Assembly (NCBI GenBank): GCA_035314825.1
Contig: DATFYX010000071.1
Span: 1 to 64,000, forward strand
Direction: 5' to 3'
DNA: 64,000 nt
DNA from: Candidatus Eremiobacteraceae bacterium
Lineage (GTDB): Bacteria > Vulcanimicrobiota > Vulcanimicrobiia > Eremiobacterales > Eremiobacteraceae
Below are positions 39,602 through 49,680 of the stretch, piece by piece (the stretch's first letter is position 1; each line of letters begins with the position of its first letter). The notes below the pieces were generated by a model, which saw only the letters and a list, made by a program, of their open reading frames with translations, ran no database searches and was not told where the DNA came from. A program made the position numbers and the translations under genes.

Positions 39602-41917
39602 ATGGCGATCGCCCATAACTTAGGTTTTCCCCGCATCGGCCACAAGCGGGAGCTCAAACGGGCGCTCGAGCATTTCTGGTCGGGCCAAGCCGATGCCACC
39701 GCGCTGGCGGAGACCGCGTGGCTGCTGCGCAAGCGGCACTGGGAGCTGCAGCGCGACGCGGGTCTCGACCTGATCCCCGCCGGCGACTTCTCGCTGTACG
39801 ACCATATGCTGGACACGGCGGCGATGTTGGGCGCGGTACCCGAGCGCTACGGCTGGCACGGTGGCGATGTCGACCTCGCCACCTACTTCGCGATGGCGCG
39901 CGGCACGAACACCCAACCCGCGATGGAGATGACCAAGTGGTTCGACACCAACTATCATTATATCGTTCCCGAATTCACGCCGCGCTCTGCGTTTGCGCTC
40001 TCGAGCACGAAGCTCATCGATGAGACAAAAGAGGCGCTCGCGCTCGGCATCGTCGCCAAGCCGGTGCTCGTGGGGCCCTTCACATTCTGGCGGCTAGGGA
40101 AATGGCGCGCGGAGAACGATCGAGTAAACTCGACCGCTCCAGGGGCCGCACATCTTGCGCCGCTCGAACTCATCGATCAGATGATCCCCGTCTACGCACA
40201 GGTGCTCGGGCAGCTCAAGCGCCTCGGCGTCACATGGGTTCAGATGGACGAGCCGGCGCTTGCGCTCGATCTCCGGCCGGAGTGGTTGAAGGCCGTGCGC
40301 CACGCCTATGCGACGCTCGTCGCCGAAGGCGCGCCCAATCTGCTGCTCACGACATATTTCGACGCGGTCGACGATGTGGCGGCCGAGCTGCTCGATCTGC
40401 CGGTCGGCGGCTTGCACCTCGACCTTGTGCGCGCGCCAAAGCAGCTCGCGGCGTTCGCCAAAGCATATCCCAAGGACAAGACGCTGTCCCTTGGCGTCAT
40501 CGACGGCCGCAACGTGTGGCGCGCGGATCTCGACGCCGCGCTCAAGCTGGTCCAGCCGCTGGCGGATATGGGCGACCGGCTCTGGGTAGCCCCATCATGC
40601 AGCCTCTTGCACACGCCGATCGACCTCGATCAGGAGACCAAGCTCGACGCCGAGCTCAAGTCTTGGCTGGCCTTCTCAGCGCAGAAGCTGGGTGAAGTGG
40701 TGGCGCTCAAACGGGCGCTCGGCCCGCAGGCCGCAGAGGTCGCAGAGATCTTTACGGGAGCTCGCGGCGCGCGCCAGAGCCGGGCGACCTCCGCGCGCAT
40801 CCACGATCCCGCCGTCGAGCGCCGCGAAGCCGCGCTGGGAGACCGCGATACGCGCCGCGCGTCGGCATTTCCGACACGGCGGCTCGCGCAACGAGCGCGG
40901 CTGGACCTGCCGATGTTCCCGACGACGACCATCGGCAGCTTCCCGCAGACCAGCGCCATCCGCGAGGCGCGCGCGAAGTTCAAGAAAGGCGAGATCGACG
41001 CGGCCGAATACGACCGCCGGATCAATTCCGAGATCGCGCACGCGGTGAGCGAACAAGAGAATATCGGACTCGACGTGCTCGTGCACGGTGAGGCCGAGCG
41101 CAACGATATGGTCGAGTATTTCGGCGAGCAGCTCAACGGCTTCGCATTCACGCAACACGGCTGGGTGCAGAGCTACGGCTCGCGCTACGTCAAACCGCCG
41201 ATCATCTTCGGCGACGTCTCGCGGCCGCATCCGATGACCGTGGCCTGGAGCTCGTACGCCCAATCGTTGACGGTCAAACCGATGAAGGGCATGCTGACGG
41301 GTCCGGTCACGATCTTGCAGTGGTCGTTCGTGCGCGACGACCAGCCGCGCTCCGACACCGCGCTGCAGATCGCCCTGGCGATCCGCGACGAGGTCGTCGA
41401 CCTCGAGCGCGCAGGCATCAAGGTCATCCAGATCGACGAGCCGGCTATTCGCGAAGGATTGCCGCTCAAGCGCGCGCAGTGGGCCGCATATCTGCGCTGG
41501 GCTGTCAAGGCGTTCCGTGTGGCGTCGGCCGGCGTGCGCGACGAGACGCAGATCCACACGCACATGTGCTACTCGGAGTTCAACGACATCATCGACTCCA
41601 TCGCCGCGATGGATGCCGACGTGATCACCATCGAGTCGTCGCGTTCCGACATGGAGATCCTCGAGGCGTTCCGCGATTTCAAGTACCCGAACGAGATCGG
41701 CCCCGGCGTGTACGACATCCACTCACCGCGCGTGCCCAGCGCCGACGAGATGACGTCGCTGCTCGAGAAGGCGGCAGCCGTCGTGCCCGCCGATCAGCTC
41801 TGGGTCAATCCGGACTGCGGCTTGAAGACCCGGCGCTGGGAAGAGGTGGTGCCGGCGCTGACCCGCATGGTCGAAGCCGCCCAGCGCTTGCGCATGAGGT
41901 TCTCAGTCAAGGTGTGA
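39602..41917 (+). CDS. metE: Cobalamin-independent methionine synthase MetE
   Basis: Transfers the methyl group of methyltetrahydropteroyl-triglutamate to homocysteine. At 771 residues it aligns from the N-terminal half ([20 protein letters not shown]) through the linker to the catalytic half. The zinc ligands H654 and C656 (HTHMC) and C739 (NPDCGLKTR) are present, and [18 protein letters not shown] is intact. It is longer than E. coli MetE (753), partly through about ten extra residues (around [14 protein letters not shown], residues 173-186). The DNA encoding them contains a palindrome of the dispersed family. The frame is maintained, so the enzyme is probably functional. Confidence 0.97.
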   Translation: MAIAHNLGFPRIGHKRELKRALEHFWSGQADATALAETAWLLRKRHWELQRDAGLDLIPAGDFSLYDHMLDTAAMLGAVPERYGWHGGDVDLATYFAMARGTNTQPAMEMTKWFDTNYHYIVPEFTPRSAFALSSTKLIDETKEALALGIVAKPVLVGPFTFWRLGKWRAENDRVNSTAPGAAHLAPLELIDQMIPVYAQVLGQLKRLGVTWVQMDEPALALDLRPEWLKAVRHAYATLVAEGAPNLLLTTYFDAVDDVAAELLDLPVGGLHLDLVRAPKQLAAFAKAYPKDKTLSLGVIDGRNVWRADLDAALKLVQPLADMGDRLWVAPSCSLLHTPIDLDQETKLDAELKSWLAFSAQKLGEVVALKRALGPQAAEVAEIFTGARGARQSRATSARIHDPAVERREAALGDRDTRRASAFPTRRLAQRARLDLPMFPTTTIGSFPQTSAIREARAKFKKGEIDAAEYDRRINSEIAHAVSEQENIGLDVLVHGEAERNDMVEYFGEQLNGFAFTQHGWVQSYGSRYVKPPIIFGDVSRPHPMTVAWSSYAQSLTVKPMKGMLTGPVTILQWSFVRDDQPRSDTALQIALAIRDEVVDLERAGIKVIQIDEPAIREGLPLKRAQWAAYLRWAVKAFRVASAGVRDETQIHTHMCYSEFNDIIDSIAAMDADVITIESSRSDMEILEAFRDFKYPNEIGPGVYDIHSPRVPSADEMTSLLEKAAAVVPADQLWVNPDCGLKTRRWEEVVPALTRMVEAAQRLRMRFSVKV
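40118..40135. repeat. Palindrome copy 5, inside metE
   Basis: Arms TCGAG and CTCGA (40120-40124, 40129-40133) with TAAA loop and outer G-C pair (one mismatched pair), followed by CGCTCCA, a decayed CGCTACA tail. The metE reading frame runs through it without a stop, since the TAA is out of frame. Confidence 0.75.
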
Positions 41918-41919
41918 TG

Positions 41920-42186
41920 TTAAGCGTGCGTGGCCAGCTGAGGTGCGAGGTGCACTCCGCTTAGATCGAGACCGCGGGCCTCTGCGATCTTCAGGAAGAC
42001 GGCGAAGTCGTGTGCGTCGCCTGAGAGCAGCTCTGCTCCGACGACCTTGCCGTCGCTGTCAACGTCTATGTTGACTTCACCGGCCGCGAACTCTTGAGTC
42101 GCCGCCACGAGCGAATCCGAGAATCGGAAGTACATCGGATCACCGACGACGCCGCTCCATTCAATCGCCTTGAGCGTTTGTGTCAT
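41920..42186 (-). CDS. DUF2283 family protein (putative antitoxin)
   Basis: An 88-residue protein whose core, GDPMYFRFSDSLVA then EVNIDVDSDGKVVGAELL, matches the DUF2283 pattern (short beta-hairpins with 'V-D-x-D-x-x-G-x-V-V-G-x-E-x-L'). DUF2283 genes often pair with DUF4258 genes and are predicted antitoxin partners. Its ATG overlaps the stop of the upstream DUF4258 gene by four bases (ATGA). It converges on metE with a 2-base gap. Confidence 0.8.
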   Translation of the reverse strand: MTQTLKAIEWSGVVGDPMYFRFSDSLVAATQEFAAGEVNIDVDSDGKVVGAELLSGDAHDFAVFLKIAEARGLDLSGVHLAPQLATHA

Positions 42187-42413
42187 GGGACCACCTCGGT
42201 TGCGGTTACCGTCCGCACGTAATAGATGTCCGGTGATTTGTGCCAGAACGTGACGCGTATCCTGCGGGTACCGATGACCTTGTACCTGTTGCGGCGCCCT
42301 TCCCGGGCTGGCAACTCCACGTCAGGAAATCTCAGGGCTTCGAGGACCTCGGCCTCGGATACCTCGCGTTGGCCCATGCGCTTGCGCGCGTGCGGATGAT
42401 ATACGATTTCCAC
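42183..42413 (-). CDS. DUF4258 family protein (putative toxin)
   Basis: A 76-residue basic protein with the DUF4258 pattern: EIVYHPHARKRMGQREVSEA (His-Ala-x-x-R-M), EGRRNRYKVIGTRRIRVTFW and a terminal YYVRTVTAT strand. The fold resembles RelE-like or BrnT-like small RNases by family knowledge. The start is GTG, set inside the palindromic promoter region. It is the upstream gene, with its putative antitoxin second, the reverse of the classical order. Confidence 0.75.
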   Translation of the reverse strand: MEIVYHPHARKRMGQREVSEAEVLEALRFPDVELPAREGRRNRYKVIGTRRIRVTFWHKSPDIYYVRTVTATEVVP

Positions 42414-42435
42414 GTGAGATCATGATATTTCTCAC
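42414..42435 (-). promoter_or_regulatory. Inverted repeat at the DUF4258/DUF2283 promoter
   Basis: GTGAGA-N10-TCTCAC lies directly upstream of the DUF4258 start, and a partly overlapping palindrome CACACGTGTG follows at 42433-42442. Their position suits an autoregulatory operator for a toxin-antitoxin pair. This is inference from symmetry alone. Confidence 0.45.
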
Positions 42436-42477
42436 ACGTGTGCCGCTATTTTCCGATTCGTAAACGATTTGCGATGT

Positions 42478-44424
42478 CTAGAAGGCGCGGTCGATGGCAT
42501 CGAGCGAGGCGGGGTTCTCGAGCGCCGATAAGTCGCCCAGATCACCGAGCTTGAGATAGCGGGCGCGCGCCACGCGGCGCATCATCTTGCCGTTGCGCGT
42601 GTGCGGCAAGTCGTCGACGAACTTCACCGCCTTGGGCGCAAGCGCTTTGCCGAGATCCTCGACCACGCGTCCGTTGAGCTCGGCGCGCAGCCCCTCGCTT
42701 TCGGTGATGTTCGGCCGCAGCACGACCAGGCACACGACCGTCTCGCCCTTCAGCTCGTCCGGCACGGAGACTGCTGCCACTTCCCGTACACCTTTGTGCG
42801 CCACGATCGCGCTCTCGTACTCAGCCGGCCCGACGCGCTTGCCCGCTACGTTGATCGTGTCATCCGAGCGGCCGTGGATGTACCAAAAACCGTCGGCATC
42901 CACGCTTGCCCAATCGCCGTGCACCCATACGTCCGGGAAGCGCGACCAGTACGTCTTCAGGTAGCGCTCATCGTCGCGCCAAAAGCCTTGCGTCATCCCG
43001 GGCCATGGCTGACGGATGACCAGTTCGCCGACCTCGGATGGCGCACTGACGAGCGATCGGCCCTCGGCATCCACGACATCGGCGTCCATTCCGAACACCG
43101 GACCGTGAAACGCGCACGGCACAAGTGCGCGCACTGGGTAGCAGCCGAGGATTCCCCCGCTGATCTCGGTGCCGCCCGAATAGTTGATGATGGGTAGGCG
43201 ACCGCCGCCGACGTGCTCGGAGAACCATCGATAAGGCTGCGGATTCCACGCTTCGCCAGATGATGCCAAGATCCGCAGCGACGACATATCGTGCTTGCGC
43301 GGCCACTCGTCGCCGTGCGACATCAAAGAACGGATCGCCGTCGGCGCGATCCCCAGATGCGTGACGCGATGGCGTGCCACAACCTCCCACAACCGATCCG
43401 GCGCCGGATAGTCGGGCGTGCCCTCGTACAGCATGATGCTCGCGCCCAACCCGAGCGCCCCGAGCACCAAGAACGGGCCCATCATCCAACCCATGTCGGT
43501 GAACCATAGCATGCGGTCGCCGACCTTCACGTCGAAGCACAGGTATTGATCGATCTGGACCTTGACCGGGAATCCCGCATGGCCGTGCACGGCGCCCTTC
43601 GGCCTGCCCGTGGAGCCGGACGTGTAGAGCAGCAAGTACGGGTCGTCCGAAGCGGTGTGCTCGGCTTCGATGAACGGCGTCTCGGCGGCGACCGTGTCGG
43701 CCCAATCGAGATCGCGGCCCTTCGTCCACCCGACCTTCGCGCCGGTGCGGGCGAACACCAAGACGCGCTTCACGCTCGGAACTTCGGCGAGCGCAGCGTC
43801 CGCCACAGCTTTCATGTCCACGGGTTTGCCGCGGCGCGAAACTCCGTCGGCTGTGAGCAGCACTTTGGCTTGCGCGTCCGCGAGCCGCGTGGCGAGCGCC
43901 TGAGCCCCATACCCGGAAAACGCCGGAACGGCAATAGCGCCGATGCGCCCGATCGCGAGCAGCGCGATGGCGGTCTCGGGCAACAACGGCATGAAGATGC
44001 CGACGGTATCGCCGCGCACCACACCCATGCGACGCAGCGCGCCGGCGAGCCGGCACACCTGCGCGAGCAGCTCGTCGAACGTGAAGCGGCGCACGGCGCC
44101 GTCCTCGCCCTCCCACGCCAGCGCGAGCTCGTTGCCTCGCCCCGCACGCACCCAACGGTCGAGGCAGTTGAACGACGCATTGTATCGTCCGCCCACGAAC
44201 CAGCGCGCGAACGGCTTGCCCCGCGAGATGTCGAGGGTTTGGGTGTAGCGCGAGAACCAGGCGAGGTCCAGCTCGGAGACCAGCTCGTGATAGAAGCGCG
44301 AGATGTCCGTGCGCGCGTACGCCCACAGCTCTTCGAGCGTCGCGCAACCCACGCGCTTCATGAAGCGCGTGAGGTTGGCATTATTGACGAATTCGGGCGT
44401 CGGGGTCCAGACGGCGTCGTTCAC
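42478..44424 (-). CDS. Acetoacetate-CoA ligase (acetoacetyl-CoA synthetase)
   Basis: A 648-residue ANL-family adenylating enzyme, activating acetoacetate with ATP and CoA. The N-terminus WTPTPEFVNNANLTRFMKRV is typical of AacS. The AMP-binding motif YTSGSTGRPKGAVHG, NYSGGTEISGGILGCYPV and the C-terminal lysine loop RNGKMMRRVARA are intact. Acetyl-CoA synthetase is less likely on the N-terminal signature. The GTG start is directly inside a palindrome and no clear Shine-Dalgarno is visible. It may serve ketone-body or polyhydroxybutyrate use with the acyl-CoA dehydrogenases in the window. Confidence 0.88.
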   Translation of the reverse strand: MNDAVWTPTPEFVNNANLTRFMKRVGCATLEELWAYARTDISRFYHELVSELDLAWFSRYTQTLDISRGKPFARWFVGGRYNASFNCLDRWVRAGRGNELALAWEGEDGAVRRFTFDELLAQVCRLAGALRRMGVVRGDTVGIFMPLLPETAIALLAIGRIGAIAVPAFSGYGAQALATRLADAQAKVLLTADGVSRRGKPVDMKAVADAALAEVPSVKRVLVFARTGAKVGWTKGRDLDWADTVAAETPFIEAEHTASDDPYLLLYTSGSTGRPKGAVHGHAGFPVKVQIDQYLCFDVKVGDRMLWFTDMGWMMGPFLVLGALGLGASIMLYEGTPDYPAPDRLWEVVARHRVTHLGIAPTAIRSLMSHGDEWPRKHDMSSLRILASSGEAWNPQPYRWFSEHVGGGRLPIINYSGGTEISGGILGCYPVRALVPCAFHGPVFGMDADVVDAEGRSLVSAPSEVGELVIRQPWPGMTQGFWRDDERYLKTYWSRFPDVWVHGDWASVDADGFWYIHGRSDDTINVAGKRVGPAEYESAIVAHKGVREVAAVSVPDELKGETVVCLVVLRPNITESEGLRAELNGRVVEDLGKALAPKAVKFVDDLPHTRNGKMMRRVARARYLKLGDLGDLSALENPASLDAIDRAF

Positions 44425-44443
44425 GGTCGAATGGGTTCGACCG
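44424..44443. repeat. Palindrome copy 6, at the acetoacetate-CoA ligase start
   Basis: Perfect arms CGGTCGAA and TTCGACCG with loop TGGG. On the minus strand the last base of the element is the first base of the ligase GTG start codon. Tail CTAC is absent. Confidence 0.8.
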
Positions 44444-44464
44444 GTGCGGACCGGCCCGCCTTCA

Positions 44465-44488
44465 CGGTCGAATAAATTCGACCGCTAC
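44465..44488. repeat. Palindrome copy 7, downstream of the S41 protease gene
   Basis: Arms CGGTCGAA and TTCGACCG with loop TAAA, then CTAC; identical in stem and loop to copy 2 fifteen kilobases away. On the minus strand it begins two bases after the protease stop TGA. It is separated from copy 6 by 21 bases. Confidence 0.85.
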
Positions 44489-44489
44489 A

Positions 44490-45920
44490 TCACTGGCCGG
44501 TCTTGCCAGGGTCTCCGCCGGCCGTCGTGCCGGGAGCAGCGGGCGGGTTGTTGCCGGCCGCGATCTGATCGCGGATGAACGACAGCGCGCGCTGCAGTTG
44601 CGCGTCGTTGAGCACATTTCCGATGTCGGCCGGCTTGACGTCGGCGACCTCGATGTCGGGTTTGATGCCGATCGTGTTGATGTCTTTGCCCGACGGCGTC
44701 AGATAGCGCGCCGTCGTGATCTTGATGGCGCTGCCATCCGGCAACGGATAGATCGTCTGCACTTCGCCCTTGCCGTAGGTCTTGGTGCCGATCAGCACGC
44801 CCGCGCCGTCGTCTTGCACGGCCCCCGCGGCGATCTCCGATGCGCTTGCCGTGTAGCCGTTGACCAGGACCACGAGCGGATGCGCTTGGACGGCCGTCGC
44901 TTCGGCGTTGATGGTCGTGAACGGCTTTTGCCGTCCGTCGATCGAGACGATCGGGCCGTCGGGGATGAACTTCGATGCGACGTCGACCGCGGCGTTGAGG
45001 TAGCCGCCGCCATTGTAGCGCAAGTCGAGGACGTAGCCTTTGACGCCGGCCTTTTGGAAGTCATCGAGCGCGCGCGTCAGCTCTTCGCCGGTGGTCGCGC
45101 CGAAAACGAGCAAGCGCACGTAGCCGACGTTGTTCTCGAGCATGCGCGCCAGTACGCTCGGTTCGTGGATGAACTCGCGCGTGATGTCCATGGTGAGATT
45201 CGCGGTTTGACCCTTGCGCTGCACCACCAACTCCACCGAGGTGCCCGGCTTGCCGCGGATCAGTTTGCTGTCATCGCCGACCGAAAGCCCTGTCGTCGGC
45301 TTGCCGTCGATGGTGAGCACGATGTCGCCCGGCATCAGTCCGGCCTTGTCCGCCGGTCCGCCGGAGATCACTTGCGTGACCAGCAGCGATTTCGTGTCCG
45401 GGTCCGTGTCGATGACGATGCCGATGCCGGGGAAGCCGCTGCCTTCGAGGTTCTGGTTGAGCGACTTGTATTCGTCCGGCGTCATGAACACGGTCCAATG
45501 GTCGTGCAGCGAATCGAGGATGCCCGCGATCGCGCCGTAGGCGATGTCCTTCTCGCCGACGGTCTTGCCGTAGTCGCGGTCGGCCGTCTGAAGCTCCTGG
45601 TTGAGCTCCGAGATGTCGGCGCTCTTGCTGCCGAGGGTGTGCAACGCCGGCAACTTGCTCGCGTCGCCGCCCTTGCTCTTGACCGTCTTCTTGATGCCGG
45701 CGACCGCACCGTCGAGCAGCGTCTGGTCGTCGACCGCCTTGAAGAACTCGGCGCCGGCGCGCAGGAAGCTATAATCGAGCATCGAGCGATTGAGGTCGTC
45801 GCCGCCGGTCGCGGCGGCAAGCGTGGCGCTCGGGCCGCTGCCCAGCAGCAGCACGCCGGCGAGGGCGGCGGCCGCAAACATCGTGAGCCGGTGGGTCGGG
45901 TGCATCTGTGTCATCTTCAT
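44490..45920 (-). CDS. S41-family C-terminal processing protease A
   Basis: A 476-residue exported protease: signal peptide (about residues 10-35), an N-terminal helical part, a PDZ domain (about 165-240, GIGIVIDTDPDTKSLLVTQV) and a tail-specific protease core. The Ser-Lys dyad lies in YTASASEIAAGAVQ (Ser about 361) and KTYGKGEVQTIYPLPDG (Lys about 386). CtpA-type enzymes trim periplasmic proteins or activate hydrolases. It starts one base after the stop of its tandem paralogue and ends in a Pro/Ala/Gly-rich tail. Confidence 0.92.
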   Translation of the reverse strand: MKMTQMHPTHRLTMFAAAALAGVLLLGSGPSATLAAATGGDDLNRSMLDYSFLRAGAEFFKAVDDQTLLDGAVAGIKKTVKSKGGDASKLPALHTLGSKSADISELNQELQTADRDYGKTVGEKDIAYGAIAGILDSLHDHWTVFMTPDEYKSLNQNLEGSGFPGIGIVIDTDPDTKSLLVTQVISGGPADKAGLMPGDIVLTIDGKPTTGLSVGDDSKLIRGKPGTSVELVVQRKGQTANLTMDITREFIHEPSVLARMLENNVGYVRLLVFGATTGEELTRALDDFQKAGVKGYVLDLRYNGGGYLNAAVDVASKFIPDGPIVSIDGRQKPFTTINAEATAVQAHPLVVLVNGYTASASEIAAGAVQDDGAGVLIGTKTYGKGEVQTIYPLPDGSAIKITTARYLTPSGKDINTIGIKPDIEVADVKPADIGNVLNDAQLQRALSFIRDQIAAGNNPPAAPGTTAGGDPGKTGQ

Positions 45921-45921
45921 C

Positions 45922-47361
45922 CTATGGATTCTTCGCGCTCAGAGCGATCTGTTTGTGCACATACTCGAGCGCGGCTTTGAGCTGCACGTCCTTGGAATCG
46001 AGTCCGACGATCTTCGGGTCCATCGGCACGGTGATGTTCGGGTCGATGCCGCGCTTGTTGATGTCGCGGCCGTTGGGCGTGACGTAGCGCGCGGTCGTGA
46101 TCTTGACCGCGCTGGAACCGGGCAGATCATAGATCGTCTGCACGACGCCCTTGCCGTAGGTGCGCACGCCGAGCAGCACGCCGACGCGGGCGTCCTGGAT
46201 CGCACCGGCGGTGATCTCCGACGCGCTGGCGGTGTACTGATTGACGAGCACGACCAGCGGGTGCGGGGGCACCGCGTCCTGGTATGCGTCTTCGGTCTCC
46301 ACTTGGCCGGCGCGGTCGATCGTCGAGACGATGGGGCCGTCAGCGATGAACTTAGACGAGACCTGGACGGCTGCGTCGAGCAAGCCGCCGCCGTTGTTGC
46401 GCAGGTCGAAGACGATGGCTTTGGCGCCTTGCTTGAACACGGCGTTCAACGCTGCCGTGACCTCTTGCTCCGAGGTATCGCCGAAATCGTAGAGCTGGAT
46501 GTAGCCGACGTCCTTGCCGATCATGCGGTACGAGACCGACGGCACGTGGATCTGCTCGCGCACCACGACGTAGGTCTTGTCGGGAGCGCCTTTGCGCGCG
46601 ACCAGCAGCTTCACCGCGGTACCGACCTTGCCGCGGATCAGGTTCATCACCGAATCAAGGTCCATCGGCTTGGTCAGGTGGCCGTCCACGCTGATGATGG
46701 TGTCGAACGGTTTGAGCCCGGCGTGCGATGCCGGCGTGCCCTCGATCGGGTTGAGGACCTCGATGTCCTTGGTCTTGGGATCCTTGCCGATATAGATGCC
46801 GATACCGCCGAAGTCGCCGCCGCGGATCAGCTCGTTCAAGCTTTGGATCTCGCGCGGGCTTAAGAACACGGTGTACGGATCGTTCAGCGAATCGAGCATG
46901 CCCGAAACCGCCGCAAACGTCATGTCATCCACGCTGGCTGCGCTCGAATACGAATCCATCGCATCGGTGAGCATCTTGTTGGCGGCCGCCGTGTCGTCTG
47001 CGAGCACGTTGTCGGCGGTCGGCAGCGCGATCACCGCGTTGACATGTTTTTGTTCGAGGAACTTCACAAGGCCGGTGCGCTCGCCTTTGAGCAGCCCTTG
47101 ATCGTCGATCGGCTTGTAGAAGTGCTCGTGGACCTTCTCCATGGAGATATCGAGGATGCTCAGGTCTTTGCCGCGGTCATCCGCGCTTGCGAGCTGGCCC
47201 CCGACCGAAAAATCGCCGCGAGCATCGCCGACATGGAACGCCAGGACCCGCGGATCGAGCGCGTTGGTCCGCTTGAGGTGGGCACGCTCGTACGCAAGCG
47301 TGAGGCCGGCGGCGGCCACGATGGCCAGCACGACGGCGATGGCGCGGCGATAGGCAGGCAC
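45922..47361 (-). CDS. S41-family C-terminal processing protease B
   Basis: A 479-residue paralogue of the adjacent protease: N-terminal membrane anchor or signal (about residues 6-24), PDZ domain (about 180-260, GGIGIYIGKDPKTKDIEVLN) and protease core with YTASASEITAGAIQD (Ser about 380) and RTYGKGVVQTIYDLPGS (Lys about 405). Both dyads are intact, so neither copy is a dead duplicate. The pair lies downstream of ftsE-ftsX-M23 on the same strand across a 151-base gap that contains a palindrome. Confidence 0.92.
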   Translation of the reverse strand: MPAYRRAIAVVLAIVAAAGLTLAYERAHLKRTNALDPRVLAFHVGDARGDFSVGGQLASADDRGKDLSILDISMEKVHEHFYKPIDDQGLLKGERTGLVKFLEQKHVNAVIALPTADNVLADDTAAANKMLTDAMDSYSSAASVDDMTFAAVSGMLDSLNDPYTVFLSPREIQSLNELIRGGDFGGIGIYIGKDPKTKDIEVLNPIEGTPASHAGLKPFDTIISVDGHLTKPMDLDSVMNLIRGKVGTAVKLLVARKGAPDKTYVVVREQIHVPSVSYRMIGKDVGYIQLYDFGDTSEQEVTAALNAVFKQGAKAIVFDLRNNGGGLLDAAVQVSSKFIADGPIVSTIDRAGQVETEDAYQDAVPPHPLVVLVNQYTASASEITAGAIQDARVGVLLGVRTYGKGVVQTIYDLPGSSAVKITTARYVTPNGRDINKRGIDPNITVPMDPKIVGLDSKDVQLKAALEYVHKQIALSAKNP

Positions 47362-47492
47362 GAGGCTAAGGGGTCCTTTCGGAGAGCGGCCTGCGGGACA
47401 GCCGCCAGACCATGTGACGAGACACTCTCATATCCTATATACGACGTTTTTCCCTGCGGAAAGTTGCATAGAAGGCGATGAGAATTCAGAAA

Positions 47493-47517
47493 CGGCCGGA
47501 TAAATCCGGCCGCTACA
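47493..47517. repeat. Palindrome copy 8, at the end of the M23 gene
   Basis: Arms CGGCCGGA and TCCGGCCG with loop TAAA, followed by CTACA. Read on the minus strand the tail supplies the TAG stop codon of the M23 gene (47515-47513). Stem differs from copies 2 and 7 by compensating changes on both arms. Confidence 0.85.
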
Positions 47518-48772
47518 GGCGCGTCATGGGATTGACGGGCACGCCGTTGACGCGGATCTCGAAGTGCAGATGCGGACCGGTCGCGTATCCGGTGGCGCCG
47601 ACCCGCGCGATCGCTTGACCGCGCGCGACGTAGAGCCCCTGCGACACCAGGATCGCCGAACAGTGCGCATACAGCGTCGACAAGCCGCCGCCGTGATCGA
47701 TGATGACGGTATTGCCGTAGCCGCCGTACCAACCGACGAAGAGCACGACGCCGTCGTCCGACGCGACGATCGGCGCGCCGTAGGGGGCGCCGATGTCGAT
47801 GCCGGTATGCATGCGGTAACCACCCAAGATCGGGTGCCAGCGCATGCCGAACGGCGAGACGACCGGCCCTTGCGCCGGCCAGATGAATCGACCTGAGCCG
47901 ATCGGCTCGTTCGGCGGCGTTTGCCCGGCGGCGATAGCCGCCGCGCGTCGTGCCTGCTGCGCGGCGAGCCGCGCGCGCGCCGCAGCGGCCGCCTCTTCGC
48001 GCTGGCGTTCGACGATCAGCTGCTGAAGCTCGGCCTCTTGGGCCGCGGTGAGATCTTCGAGCTGTTGCACGTGCTGTTGGATGACGTTTTGCTGGAGCGT
48101 CGCGGCGTAGAGCAGCTCGCGGCGGCGATCCGCCAAGCTTGAGAGCTGCCCGCGCTTGCGCTCGCGGTCGTCGCGCTGCGCATTCAAGTCGGCTTGCGTG
48201 CTTTCCAGATCGGCGACGATCGTCTGATAGCGATGCTGCTCCGTGTTGACGCGCGCGATCAGCTCGGTATCGGAACGAACGATGAAGCGCAAGAAGTCGA
48301 GCCGCTCGACGAAGTCCTCGAACGAGGTGGCGTCGAGCAGCACGTCAAGGTACGAGGTCGAGCCCTGTTCGTAGATGTCGACCATGCGCCGGTCGAGCGC
48401 GTCCGTGTGACGCTTGAGGCTGGCTTGGATGTCGGCCAGCTGCATGCGGCGCACCGCGAGGCGGCGCTCGGTCACGTCGATCGCCGACGAGAGATCGCCG
48501 ATCTCGCCCGTAACGCGAAAGATCGCGTCGTTGGTCTCGTGCAGCTGGGTGGAGATGTTCTGCACCTTGAAGTGCGCTTGGTGCAGCTGGCCGCGCGCCT
48601 GTTCCAGCTGCTGCTTGGTCTGCTCGATCTTCTGCTGGCTCTGTTTGATCTTGAGATTGATCGGGACGGGTGTCGGCGTCGGATGCGCGACTCGCGCCAT
48701 CGCGGGCGACTGCGCCGCGCCCGCGCCGGCAATCGCGATCAGAATCGCCGCCGCCCGCAGCGTGGCGCGCAT
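47513..48772 (-). CDS. EnvC-like M23 peptidoglycan hydrolase or amidase activator
   Basis: A 419-residue exported protein: signal peptide (about residues 1-28), two coiled-coil blocks (about 40-110 and 150-270, rich in Gln, Glu and Leu) and a C-terminal LytM/M23 domain (about 300-419). The metal motifs HTGIDIG, LYAHCS and HLHFEI are complete, which suggests an active endopeptidase rather than a degenerate EnvC-type activator. The ATG overlaps the ftsX stop (TGATG), so FtsEX probably controls it, as in E. coli EnvC or Gram-positive PcsB and CwlO. Confidence 0.92.
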   Translation of the reverse strand: MRATLRAAAILIAIAGAGAAQSPAMARVAHPTPTPVPINLKIKQSQQKIEQTKQQLEQARGQLHQAHFKVQNISTQLHETNDAIFRVTGEIGDLSSAIDVTERRLAVRRMQLADIQASLKRHTDALDRRMVDIYEQGSTSYLDVLLDATSFEDFVERLDFLRFIVRSDTELIARVNTEQHRYQTIVADLESTQADLNAQRDDRERKRGQLSSLADRRRELLYAATLQQNVIQQHVQQLEDLTAAQEAELQQLIVERQREEAAAAARARLAAQQARRAAAIAAGQTPPNEPIGSGRFIWPAQGPVVSPFGMRWHPILGGYRMHTGIDIGAPYGAPIVASDDGVVLFVGWYGGYGNTVIIDHGGGLSTLYAHCSAILVSQGLYVARGQAIARVGATGYATGPHLHFEIRVNGVPVNPMTRL

Positions 48773-49680
48773 CAAGCCGGGCGCAGGTACCGGCTCACCG
48801 AGAGCCAGCTGGCCAGCATGCCGACGAACGCGCCGACGAGCAGCAGTTCGAGCGCCAGATTCCCCACCGGCACGGCCGCGAGGTTCAAGGGCAAGAAGGG
48901 CAAGTCGAGCGCGAGCTTGGGGGCGAGGGTCTGGTATGCAGGCCACAGCACCAGCAGCCCGAGCAGCCCGCCGGCCAGTCCGGTAAGCAGGCCTTCGAAC
49001 ACGAACGGCCAGCGGATCGTCCAATTCGTGGCGCCGACGAGCTGCATGATCGTGATCTCGCGCTGCCGCGCGAAGACCGTAAGCCGGATCGTGTTATAGA
49101 TGATAAGCGCGGTGGCGACGAACAGCAGCGCGATCACACCCAAGCCGATGAGACCGAGCACGCGGCGCAATCCCAGCAGCCGCTCGGTCACCTTGCTGCC
49201 GTAATTGACAAACGCGACGGTCGGCTTGGCTTGCAGCTCCGTCGCCACCGCGGGCGCGTCCGCCGGATCGGCGGTGTGCACGATGAACGAATTGGGCAGC
49301 GGATTGACGTTGATCAACCCGAGGTTGACCTGGCCGGCCAGCCGCTTGCGCAGCGTCTCGAGCGCCTCTTGCTTGCTGACGAAGCGCACGTTGTCGACGC
49401 GCGGATCGGCGCGCAGCTGGCGCATCATGGTGTCGATCTCGGCGGGCGACGTCTCGTCTTTGAGGTAGACGGCCACGTCGACGCGGTTGACGACATTGGC
49501 CATGAGGAGGTTGAATGACGCGCGCCCGAACAGGAACACGCCGAGCACCACGACCGATATCGCGACCGTGCCGATCGAGGTGAGCGTCATCGCCGCATTG
49601 CGGGTGAAGTTCTGGGCGACCTCGGCCCAGAAGAACTGCGTCCTACCCCAGTCCAACGTGATACCGGCCTCGCTCCTCAT
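48772..49680 (-). CDS. ftsX: Cell-division ABC permease FtsX
   Basis: A 302-residue membrane protein with FtsX topology: one N-terminal helix (about residues 31-52), an extracellular domain (about 60-170), then three C-terminal helices (about 175-200, 225-250, 270-292). The segments [23 protein letters not shown] and [20 protein letters not shown] match FtsX. Its start overlaps the end of ftsE by 38 bases, unusually long; a later start such as the TTG at codon 9 is possible. Confidence 0.92.
   Translation of the reverse strand: MRSEAGITLDWGRTQFFWAEVAQNFTRNAAMTLTSIGTVAISVVVLGVFLFGRASFNLLMANVVNRVDVAVYLKDETSPAEIDTMMRQLRADPRVDNVRFVSKQEALETLRKRLAGQVNLGLINVNPLPNSFIVHTADPADAPAVATELQAKPTVAFVNYGSKVTERLLGLRRVLGLIGLGVIALLFVATALIIYNTIRLTVFARQREITIMQLVGATNWTIRWPFVFEGLLTGLAGGLLGLLVLWPAYQTLAPKLALDLPFLPLNLAAVPVGNLALELLLVGAFVGMLASWLSVSRYLRPA

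Noticed and set aside
44490-47361. Possible single S41 gene split by a mutation
   Set aside because: Each copy has its own signal, PDZ domain and Ser-Lys dyad, with full length. It is a tandem duplication.
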